This document shows, piece after piece, positions 55,439 through 62,589 of a stretch of DNA of 64,000 nucleotides (position 1 is the first letter of the stretch; every line of letters starts with the position of its first letter). Under the pieces are notes generated by a model. The model was not told where the DNA came from, ran no database searches, and saw nothing but the letters and a program-made list of their open reading frames with translations. A program made the translations under genes and the position numbers. Source of the DNA: JAEUMD01 sp050246945 (lineage in GTDB: Bacteria; Pseudomonadota; Alphaproteobacteria; Rhizobiales; Hyphomicrobiaceae); contig JBFWVC010000005.1 in assembly GCA_050246945.1 (NCBI GenBank), positions 124,001 to 188,000 of the forward strand, read 5' to 3'.

Positions 55439-56962
55439 ATGGATCTGATATCGCTCTTCTGGGGTGGCGTTGTCGGCGCCTTTCAGCCCCATAATTTTCT
55501 GGTTCTCGTGACCGGCCTGATGGTCGGCACGATCGCCGGCGCACTGCCGGGCATCTCGTTCGTCAACGCCATGGCGATGGCACTGCCCTTCACCTATGTG
55601 ATGGAACCCGTCACGGCGATGTGCTTCCTCGGCGGCATCTATGTCGGCGGCGTCTTCGGTGGCTCGATTTCCTCCATTCTCATCAACATCCCAGGAACGC
55701 CGGCATCGCTGCCCGCCTGCTGGGATGGCTACCCGATGACCATGAAGGGACTGTCGACGCGCGCACTTCGAATAGCCATTACCGCCTCGGCGACCGGCGG
55801 CTTCATCTCTGCGGTTCTGCTTGCCGTTGCCTCCCCCCCGTTTGCTGCCTTCGCACTGAAGTTCGACCAGCCCGAATTCTTTGCTGCAACGATCCTCGGC
55901 CTCGCCAGCGTCGTTGCCATCGCCAAGGACATGCCGATCCTGAGCGCGCTTTCGATGTTCATCGGTCTGCTCATCGGCACGGTTGGCATAGATCCGCTCT
56001 ACGGAATCCCGCGCTTCACGTTCGGTGTCTCCGAAATCGAGAGCGGCATCAACTTCACTGTCGTGATGATCGGCCTGTTCGCGATCGGCGAGGTGATCGA
56101 TTTGCTCGTCAAGCAGGTTGACTTGAGGCGAACTTTCGCGCCCAAGCCCGGCACCCAGATCACATGGCGCGAGCTCTGGGGCTTCAGAAGTTCAATTCTG
56201 CGCGGCGCCGGACTTGGCTCCATGATCGGCATGATCCCCGGAGCAGGCGCCACCGTCGGCGCTGTCCTCGCCTATGGTGTCGAACGGCAGGCTTCCGGTA
56301 GAGGCGACGAATTCGGCACCGGTGTCGAGCAGGCGTTGGCCGCGCCCGAGGCGGCGAAGAACGCCACCACCGGCGCCGCAATGATCCCGCTGCTGACGCT
56401 CGGAATTCCCGGCAGCGCCGCCACCGCGATCATGCTCGCGGCAATGCTCATCCATGGCGTCAATCCAGGGCCGCTCCTTTTCCGGATGGATCCCTCGCTC
56501 GTCTACACGATCTTCGTCAGCATGATCGTCGCCAACGTCCTCATGATCTTCGCGGCCGTTGTCGTGGCGCGCGGCTTCTCGACGCTGATGCGCGTGCCGC
56601 CCGCGATCCTCGGTGCCTTCATCATCGTGCTTTCGGTGGTCGGCGCCTACGGTGTGCGCAACAACATTTTCGACGTCTACGTCTGTCTCGTTTTCGGCGT
56701 ACTGGGCTTCATCATGAAGCGCGCCAACTTCCCCTCGGCGCCGCTCGTGTTGGGCGTCATCCTTGGGCCGCTTGCCGAGCGCTACTTCCTGACGTCCCTC
56801 GCCAACTACGAGGACAACTTCCTGATCTTCGTCCAGAGACCGATCAGCGGAACCATCCTGGCGCTCGCCGCCGCATTCGTTCTGTGGTCGCTCTACCCGA
56901 TTATCCGCAGTCGATTTCCAGGTGCCCGCCGCGCAACGCAGGTGCAGGCGACCGAAAAATGA
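55439..56962 (+). CDS. tctA: Tripartite tricarboxylate transporter large membrane subunit TctA
   Basis: 507 residues with about 11-12 hydrophobic segments. The family hallmarks are strong: GTIAGALPGISFVNAMAMAL, FLGGIYVGGVFGGSISSILI, NIPGTPASLPACWDGYPM, MIGMIPGAGATVGAVLAYG and LGIPGSAATAIMLAAMLIHG. TctA is the ion-coupled permease that takes substrate from TctC. The upstream GAGGAGGAG motif is an unusually strong ribosome-binding site. The next gene (the dehydrogenase) has its own promoter-like region. Confidence 0.94.
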   Translation: MDLISLFWGGVVGAFQPHNFLVLVTGLMVGTIAGALPGISFVNAMAMALPFTYVMEPVTAMCFLGGIYVGGVFGGSISSILINIPGTPASLPACWDGYPMTMKGLSTRALRIAITASATGGFISAVLLAVASPPFAAFALKFDQPEFFAATILGLASVVAIAKDMPILSALSMFIGLLIGTVGIDPLYGIPRFTFGVSEIESGINFTVVMIGLFAIGEVIDLLVKQVDLRRTFAPKPGTQITWRELWGFRSSILRGAGLGSMIGMIPGAGATVGAVLAYGVERQASGRGDEFGTGVEQALAAPEAAKNATTGAAMIPLLTLGIPGSAATAIMLAAMLIHGVNPGPLLFRMDPSLVYTIFVSMIVANVLMIFAAVVVARGFSTLMRVPPAILGAFIIVLSVVGAYGVRNNIFDVYVCLVFGVLGFIMKRANFPSAPLVLGVILGPLAERYFLTSLANYEDNFLIFVQRPISGTILALAAAFVLWSLYPIIRSRFPGARRATQVQATEK

Positions 56963-56993
56963 CGAATCGGCGCGCCGGCCTGCCGAATTCGGA

Positions 56994-57037
56994 TTGACAG
57001 GTCGGCTTCGAAGTGAAAAATAGGACGCTATGTCCCA
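56994..57037 (+). promoter_or_regulatory. Putative promoter and IclR operator before the dehydrogenase gene
   Basis: TTGACA at 56994-56999, a 17-base spacer, and AAAATA at 57017-57022. The palindromic TAGGACGCTATGTCCCA at 57021-57037 overlaps the -10 end, where a bound repressor would block initiation. It is the partner of the site at 53511-53527. Confidence 0.5.
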
Positions 57038-57154
57038 TTTTTTGAAATTTCACTAACCCGATTGGACTTGGAACCGTTCGCCGCCAGTTGCCACCAGCGC
57101 GGACGAGTACTCCGAAAAAGCCGAACCGACACACGACAAGCATTGGAGAATGTG

Positions 57155-58609
57155 ATGTCAGCCACCATTGCGAGCACCGCCCGAGCGACCGCCCAGGGCG
57201 CCGCTGCGGCCGGTTCCGACACGCAGACCATCGTTGCCGAGACAGTCGCTAAAGCCCGCGCCGCGATGGAGGCCTACGAAAATCACGACCAGGCCCGCGT
57301 CGACGACGCTGTCCGCGCTCTTGCCTGGTCCATTTACAAACCCGAGCACGCCCTCCTGCTGGCTGAGCTTGCAGTGGAGGACACCGGCCTCGGCAATGTT
57401 GAATCCAAGATCATCAAGAACACGCGCAAGACATTCGGCACGCTGCGCGACCTCCTGCGCGCAAAGACCGTCGGCGTCATCTCCGAGGAGCCAGAGCGCG
57501 GCATCGTCAAGTACGGTAAGCCCGTTGGCGTTGTCGCCGCCGTCTGCCCGTCGACCAACCCGGCTGCAACACCCGTCAACAAGGCCATGATGGCGCTCAA
57601 AGGCGGAAACGCAGTCATCATCGCCCCCTCGCCCGCGGGCGCGGAGACCACACGCAAGACTATCGAGTTGATGCGCGCCGAATTGAAGAAATGCGGGCAT
57701 CCCGAGGACCTCGTGCAGATCCTTCCTCCTCCCGTCACCAAAGCTATGACCGAAGAGTTGATCCGTCAGGCCGATCTTGCAGTCGTCACCGGCTCACAGG
57801 ACAACGTCCGCCGAGCGATGCAGTCGGGCACGGTGACGATTGGCGTTGGTGCCGGCAACGTTCCGGTCATCATCGACAGCACCGCCGATCTCGATGACGC
57901 CGCGCAGAAAATCTGCGCATCCAAGATCTTCGACAACTCCACGTCGTGCTCGTCGGAGAATGCAATTATCATTCTCGACGACGTCTACGAGGATGCCATC
58001 GCGGCACTCGAACGCGCCGGCGGCTGGCGCTGTGACGCAACCGAACGCAACAACGTAATCAACACGCTGTGGATCGGCGGTAAGCTGAACCGCACCATCA
58101 TCGCCAAGGACGCGCCGATCCTCGCCGAGGCGATGAAGCTGCGCGAGGGCGCCAGGAAGGCCAAGTTCTTCATGGTCGAGGAGACCGCCGTCGGTGGCAA
58201 GCACAGTCTCGCCGACGAAAAGCTGTCCCTCATACTCACAGTCTATCGCGCCAAGGATTTCGACGAGGCCAAGCGCATCGTTGCAGCCATTCTCGACGTC
58301 ACCGGCAAGGGCCATTCGACCGGCATACATACCAAGGACATGAATCACGCTCGCGAGCTGGCCGAGGCTACCGACGTGGTGCGCGTTCTCGTCAATCAGG
58401 CCCACACGTTCGGCAACGGCGGCGGCTTCAACAATGCACTGCCCTTCACGTTGTCGATGGCCGGCGGCACCTGGGCCGGCAATACGATGAGCGACAACCT
58501 TAACTACAAATGCTTCATCAACATCACCCACCTCGTCACCACCATTCCCGAGGACAAGCCCTCAGAGGAAGAGCTGTTCGGCCCGTATTGGGCACGTTAC
58601 GGAAAATAA
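57155..58609 (+). CDS. sauS: CoA-acylating aldehyde dehydrogenase, probable sulfoacetaldehyde dehydrogenase
   Basis: 484 residues. NAD(P)-dependent acylating aldehyde dehydrogenase: cofactor region KYGKPVGVVAAVCPSTNPAA, GSQDNVRRAM, GVGAGNVPVIID and the catalytic Cys (about residue 265) in FDNSTSCSSENAI. The C-terminal region GGTWAGNTMSDNLNYKCFIN and LVTTIP is typical of SauS and AdhE-type enzymes. The start is ATG 57155 with GGAG six bases upstream. The family alone does not distinguish acetaldehyde from sulfoacetaldehyde, but placement between a CoA ligase and xsc favours reduction of sulfoacetyl-CoA to sulfoacetaldehyde. Confidence in the exact substrate is moderate. Confidence 0.8.
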   Translation: MSATIASTARATAQGAAAAGSDTQTIVAETVAKARAAMEAYENHDQARVDDAVRALAWSIYKPEHALLLAELAVEDTGLGNVESKIIKNTRKTFGTLRDLLRAKTVGVISEEPERGIVKYGKPVGVVAAVCPSTNPAATPVNKAMMALKGGNAVIIAPSPAGAETTRKTIELMRAELKKCGHPEDLVQILPPPVTKAMTEELIRQADLAVVTGSQDNVRRAMQSGTVTIGVGAGNVPVIIDSTADLDDAAQKICASKIFDNSTSCSSENAIIILDDVYEDAIAALERAGGWRCDATERNNVINTLWIGGKLNRTIIAKDAPILAEAMKLREGARKAKFFMVEETAVGGKHSLADEKLSLILTVYRAKDFDEAKRIVAAILDVTGKGHSTGIHTKDMNHARELAEATDVVRVLVNQAHTFGNGGGFNNALPFTLSMAGGTWAGNTMSDNLNYKCFINITHLVTTIPEDKPSEEELFGPYWARYGK

Positions 58610-58627
58610 CGACAGGACAAGACGACG

Positions 58628-59767
58628 ATGAATTTCGAGGAGCACGCCGCCAAGCCGCAGCTTGCAAGGTTCGCAATTGCCGTTCCCGATAGCCGTCTCG
58701 CGCACACGCCCGAGGAGGCTGAAGCGGCGGCAAAAGCCATCGGCCCATGTGTCGTCAAGGCTCAGGTGCCGACCGGAAAACGCGGGAAAGCCGGGGGCAT
58801 CAAGCTCGCGGCGACGCCGGCGGAAGCCCGTTCGCATGCCGCAAAGATCATTGGCATGGAGATCGGCGGCTGGCCTGTGACAAAAGTGCTGGTGGAGGCG
58901 CAGACACCGATCGCGCGCGAGCTTTACGCCGCCATACTCGACGATGCGGCGACCAAGGGACCGATGCTGCTCTTTTCCGCATTGGGCGGCATGGACGTCG
59001 AGGAAGCAGCCGAGCGCGATCCCAATGCGATGCGCCGCATCTCGGTTCCAATCGAGAAGGGCCTCACGGAAGAGGAGGCGCGCAAGGCCATAGCGGGCCT
59101 CGGCCTCGATGCCGAGGCGGACGCACTCTCCGATGTTCTGCTCAAGCTCTACCGCGCATGGCGCGAACTCGACGCCGAACTCATCGAGATCAATCCGCTC
59201 GTGCTCACCAAGGATGGACGGGTCGTCGCGCTCGACTGCAAGTTGACCGTCGATGACGGCGCAGCTTCTCGTCAGGCTGATATCGTGGACCAGGCCGCAC
59301 CCGAGAAGCGCACGAACCTCGAAGCCAAGGCCGCCGACGCCGGACTGAAGTACATCGAGCTCGATGGCAATGTCGGTGTACTCGCCAACGGCGCAGGCCT
59401 CACCATGACCACCATGGACGTGATTGCGCACTATGGCGGCACACCCTCGAACTTCCTCGAGATCGGCGGCGAGGCCTATACCAAGGCCAAGACCGCGTTG
59501 TCGATCCTGCTGGAGAACCCGAACATAAAGAGCCTGCTCGTCAACTTCTGCGGCGCGTTCGCACGCACCGACGTGATGGCTGAAGGCGTAGTCAACGCCT
59601 GGCAGGAGCTGAAGCCCGACATTCCCATTTTCTTCACCATCCACGGCACCGGCGCAGAAGAAGCCGTAGCCCTCGTCAAGGAGCGCCTCGGCATCGAGCC
59701 GTTCGACCTGATGGACGACGCAGTCAAGGCCGCGGTTGCCGCGGCAAAGGAGAGGGCCGCCGCATGA
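58628..59767 (+). CDS. SucC-like ADP-forming acyl-CoA ligase beta subunit
   Basis: 379 residues, near the 388 of E. coli SucC. The ATP-grasp half begins MNFEEHAAKPQLARFAIAVP and has CVVKAQVPTGKRGKAGGIKL, where succinyl-CoA synthetases usually have a Gly-rich H/L-containing loop. The metal and phosphate sites LIEINPLVLTKDGRVVALDC and GNVGVLANGAGLTMTTMDVI are intact. The start overlaps nothing and lies 18 bases after sauS. It is coupled to the alpha-subunit gene (ATGA overlap). In this cluster the likely acid is sulfoacetate; malate or succinate cannot be excluded from sequence. Confidence 0.85.
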   Translation: MNFEEHAAKPQLARFAIAVPDSRLAHTPEEAEAAAKAIGPCVVKAQVPTGKRGKAGGIKLAATPAEARSHAAKIIGMEIGGWPVTKVLVEAQTPIARELYAAILDDAATKGPMLLFSALGGMDVEEAAERDPNAMRRISVPIEKGLTEEEARKAIAGLGLDAEADALSDVLLKLYRAWRELDAELIEINPLVLTKDGRVVALDCKLTVDDGAASRQADIVDQAAPEKRTNLEAKAADAGLKYIELDGNVGVLANGAGLTMTTMDVIAHYGGTPSNFLEIGGEAYTKAKTALSILLENPNIKSLLVNFCGAFARTDVMAEGVVNAWQELKPDIPIFFTIHGTGAEEAVALVKERLGIEPFDLMDDAVKAAVAAAKERAAA

Positions 59768-60639
59768 TCCCGCGCAAGAGCGACCGCATTCTGATCCAAG
59801 GTATCACCGGCAAGCAGGGCACATTCTGGACCGAAGCCATGCAGGCTTACGGCTCCAATGTCGTCGGAGGCGTCAATCCAAAGAAAGCCGGCACGCAACA
59901 TCTAGGCGTGCCGATATTCGCCACGGCCCGCGATGCGGCAAAGAGTGCGCCCTTCGACATCGCCTGCATGTTCATCCCGCCAATGATGGCGAAGGAAGCA
60001 GCTATCGACGCCTGCGAGGCGGGCGCCAGGTTGCTGGTCTGCCTCACCGAGCATATTCCCTCCCACGACGTGATGGAGATGCATGTCGCGGCGCGCGCCA
60101 ATGGCACGCGCATCGTCGGGCCGAATACCGCCGGACTGGTGACTGTCGGAGAATGCTTCGTCGGCATCATGCCGGCCTTCAACGACAAGGTCTTCCAGAA
60201 AGGCAACGTCGGCGTGATCTCGCGCTCCGGCAGCCTCGGCACCCTTCTTTGCCTCAATCTCGCGCAGGCCGGCCTCGGCCAGTCGGTATTCTATGGCGTC
60301 GGCGGCGATCCGATGATCGGAACCAACTCGGCGGACGCGCTACGCATTCTCGATGCTGATCCGGCAACCCATGCGATTGTTCTCAGCGGCGAGATCGGCG
60401 GAAATGCGGAAGAACAAGCCGCAGAATATGCGCGCACGATGAAAAAGCCGGTCGTCGCATTCATCGCAGGCCGCCAGTCTCCGCCTGGCAAGAAGATGGG
60501 TCATGCCGGCGCCATCGTCTCCGGCGGCAAGGGTGACTACGCCTCCAAGCGCAGAGCCCTCGAAAGCGCGGGTGTCGGCGTTGCCGATGTCCCGAGCCAG
60601 ATCCCGCAGATGTTGAAACGTCTCTCCATCGCCGCCTGA
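59764..60639 (+). CDS. SucD-like ADP-forming acyl-CoA ligase alpha subunit
   Basis: 291 residues, about the length of E. coli SucD (289). CoA-binding Rossmann motif ILIQGITGKQGTFWTEAMQA, GGVNPKKAGTQHLGVPIF, GPNTAGLVTVGE and SRSGSLGT are present, as are GVGGDPMIGT and LSGEIGGNAEEQAAEY. The phosphohistidine site is His247 in KKMGHAGAIVSGG. The ATG overlaps the stop of the beta-subunit gene by four bases. Together the pair should couple ATP hydrolysis to ADP and phosphate with acyl-CoA formation. It occupies the place of the CoA ligase in a sulfoacetate pathway. Confidence 0.85.
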   Translation: MIPRKSDRILIQGITGKQGTFWTEAMQAYGSNVVGGVNPKKAGTQHLGVPIFATARDAAKSAPFDIACMFIPPMMAKEAAIDACEAGARLLVCLTEHIPSHDVMEMHVAARANGTRIVGPNTAGLVTVGECFVGIMPAFNDKVFQKGNVGVISRSGSLGTLLCLNLAQAGLGQSVFYGVGGDPMIGTNSADALRILDADPATHAIVLSGEIGGNAEEQAAEYARTMKKPVVAFIAGRQSPPGKKMGHAGAIVSGGKGDYASKRRALESAGVGVADVPSQIPQMLKRLSIAA

Positions 60640-60711
60640 CCCTCGGCTGCGGAAATCGCGACCGCAGCTGCAATCCACCAGGATCACGGGGCGCGCGTCG
60701 AGCCACTCGAA

Positions 60712-60728
60712 AATGTCACTGTGTCAAA
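60712..60728 (+). promoter_or_regulatory. Possible third operator, upstream of xsc
   Basis: AATGTCACTGTGTCAAA matches the tctC palindrome at 11 of 17 positions, including a central block CACTGTGTC. It lies 29 bases before the xsc start. It is weaker than the other two sites. Confidence 0.3.
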
Positions 60729-60756
60729 GCACACATACGAGAAGGAACACTGAGTC

Positions 60757-62535
60757 ATGCGCATGACCACTGAGGAAGCATTCGTAAAGGTGCTTCAGAT
60801 GCACGGCATCGAACATGCCTTCGGCATTATCGGATCGGCCATGATGCCGATTTCGGATCTCTTCCCCAAGGCCGGCATCACTTTCTGGGACTGCGCGCAT
60901 GAATGCAACGCTGGCATGACGGCCGACGGCTACACGCGCTCCACCGGCAAGATGTCGATGATGATCGCCCAGAACGGCCCCGGCATCACCAACTTCGTGA
61001 CGCCCGTCAAGACCGCCTACTGGAACCATACACCGCTGCTTCTCGTAACGCCGCAGGCTGCAAACAAGACAATCGGCCAGGGCGGCTTCCAGGAAATTGA
61101 GCAGATGCGGCTCTTCGCCGACATGGTCTGCTACCAGGAGGAAGTGCGCGATCCAACCCGCATCGCCGAGGTCTTGAACCGCGTCATCGAGAAGGCCTGG
61201 CGCGGCTCCGCCCCGGCCCAAATCAACATTCCGCGCGATTACTGGACCCAGGTTGTCGACATCGAACTGCCGCAGATCGTCCGCCTCGAGCGCTCGCCCG
61301 GTGGACAACAGGCGATCGCTGATGCTGCAAGGATTCTCGCTGGCGCCGAGTTCCCCGTCATTCTCAACGGCGCCGGGGTGGTCCTGTCAGGCGCCATTCC
61401 CGCGGCCGCGGCGCTTGCCGAGAAACTCATGGCTCCCGTCTGCTGCAACTACCAGCACAACGATGCCTTCCCCGGCTCCCACAAGCTCTCGGTGGGACCG
61501 CTCGGCTACAACGGCTCCAAGGCCGCGATGGAGCTGATCTCGAAGGCCGACGTGGTGCTGGCGCTCGGCACGCGGCTCAATCCCTTCTCCACGCTGCCCG
61601 GTTACGGCATCGATTACTGGCCGAAGAATGCCAAGCTGATCCAGGTGGACATTAACAGTGACCGCATCGGACTGACCAAGAAGGTCGCCGTCGGCATCCA
61701 GGGCGATGCCAAGGCCGTGGCCGAGCAGCTGCTCGCGCAGCTTCCCGACGATGCCGCCAGCAAGGGCCGCAAGGAGCGCGAAGCGCTGATCCACACGACC
61801 AAGTCGGCATGGCTTCAGCAACTCTCCTCCATGGACCACGAGGATGACGATCCGGGCACGTCGTGGAACGAGCGCGCCCGCAAGCGCGAGCCCAGCAAGA
61901 TGTCGCCGCGCATGGCATGGCGCGCGATCCAGTCTGCGCTACCCAAGAATGCGATCATCTCCTCCGACATTGGTAACAACTGCGCTATCGGCAACGCCTA
62001 TCCGACGTTCGAAGAGGGCCGAAAGTACCTTTCGCCTGGCCTCTTCGGCCCGTGTGGCTACGGCTTCCCTGCCATCCTCGGCGCCAAGATCGGCAACCCC
62101 GACACACCGGTCGTAGGCTTTGCGGGCGACGGCGCTTTTGGTATCTCCATGAATGAGATGACCGCATGCGGACGTGACAGCTGGCCCGCCATCACCATGG
62201 TCATCTTCCGCAACTACCAATGGGGAGCCGAGAAGCGCAACACGACGCTGTGGTACAACGACAACTTCGTCGGCACCGAGCTCGACCTCGACGTCAATTA
62301 TGCGAAGATCGCGGAAGCCTGCGGCGTCAAGGGCGTGCAGGTACGCTCGATGGATGACCTTCGCGACAAGCTCGCCCAGGCCATCGAAGCGCAAATGCAG
62401 CGCAAGGAAACGACATTCATCGAGGTTCTCCTCAACCAGGAGCTCGGCGAGCCCTTCCGCCGCGACGCCATGAAGAAGCCTGTTCCCGTTGCTGGCATCG
62501 ATCCATCCGACATGCGTCCGCAACAGCCGCTGTAG
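60757..62535 (+). CDS. xsc: Sulfoacetaldehyde acetyltransferase
   Basis: 592 residues, the usual length of Xsc, a thiamin-diphosphate enzyme that converts sulfoacetaldehyde and phosphate to acetyl phosphate and sulfite. Typical stretches are HGIEHAFGIIGSAMMPISDL, FWDCAHECNAGMTADGYTRS with the cofactor-activating Glu, and a YWNHTPLLLVTPQAANKTIG segment. SVGPLGYNGSKAAMELI follows, then the thiamin motif GDGAFGISMNEMTACGRDSW and the closing IFRNYQWGAEKRNTTLWYND. AAGGA lies 10 bases before ATG 60757; an in-frame ATG two codons later is also possible. No pta or sulfite exporter/dehydrogenase gene adjoins, so those steps must be encoded elsewhere. Confidence 0.95.
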   Translation: MRMTTEEAFVKVLQMHGIEHAFGIIGSAMMPISDLFPKAGITFWDCAHECNAGMTADGYTRSTGKMSMMIAQNGPGITNFVTPVKTAYWNHTPLLLVTPQAANKTIGQGGFQEIEQMRLFADMVCYQEEVRDPTRIAEVLNRVIEKAWRGSAPAQINIPRDYWTQVVDIELPQIVRLERSPGGQQAIADAARILAGAEFPVILNGAGVVLSGAIPAAAALAEKLMAPVCCNYQHNDAFPGSHKLSVGPLGYNGSKAAMELISKADVVLALGTRLNPFSTLPGYGIDYWPKNAKLIQVDINSDRIGLTKKVAVGIQGDAKAVAEQLLAQLPDDAASKGRKEREALIHTTKSAWLQQLSSMDHEDDDPGTSWNERARKREPSKMSPRMAWRAIQSALPKNAIISSDIGNNCAIGNAYPTFEEGRKYLSPGLFGPCGYGFPAILGAKIGNPDTPVVGFAGDGAFGISMNEMTACGRDSWPAITMVIFRNYQWGAEKRNTTLWYNDNFVGTELDLDVNYAKIAEACGVKGVQVRSMDDLRDKLAQAIEAQMQRKETTFIEVLLNQELGEPFRRDAMKKPVPVAGIDPSDMRPQQPL

Positions 62536-62589
62536 AGCTTCACATTGAACCGGCGGCCTGACGACGCAAGATCGCGATCCGCGCGGCGC

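Noticed and set aside
57155..60639. Ethanolamine or propanediol-type acetaldehyde dehydrogenase module
   Set aside because: No microcompartment, ammonia-lyase or alcohol dehydrogenase genes are near, and xsc lies directly downstream.
53482..62535. Taurine or isethionate degradation instead of sulfoacetate
   Set aside because: No taurine dehydrogenase, taurine:pyruvate transaminase or isethionate dehydrogenase gene is in the cluster, while a CoA ligase and acylating dehydrogenase are.
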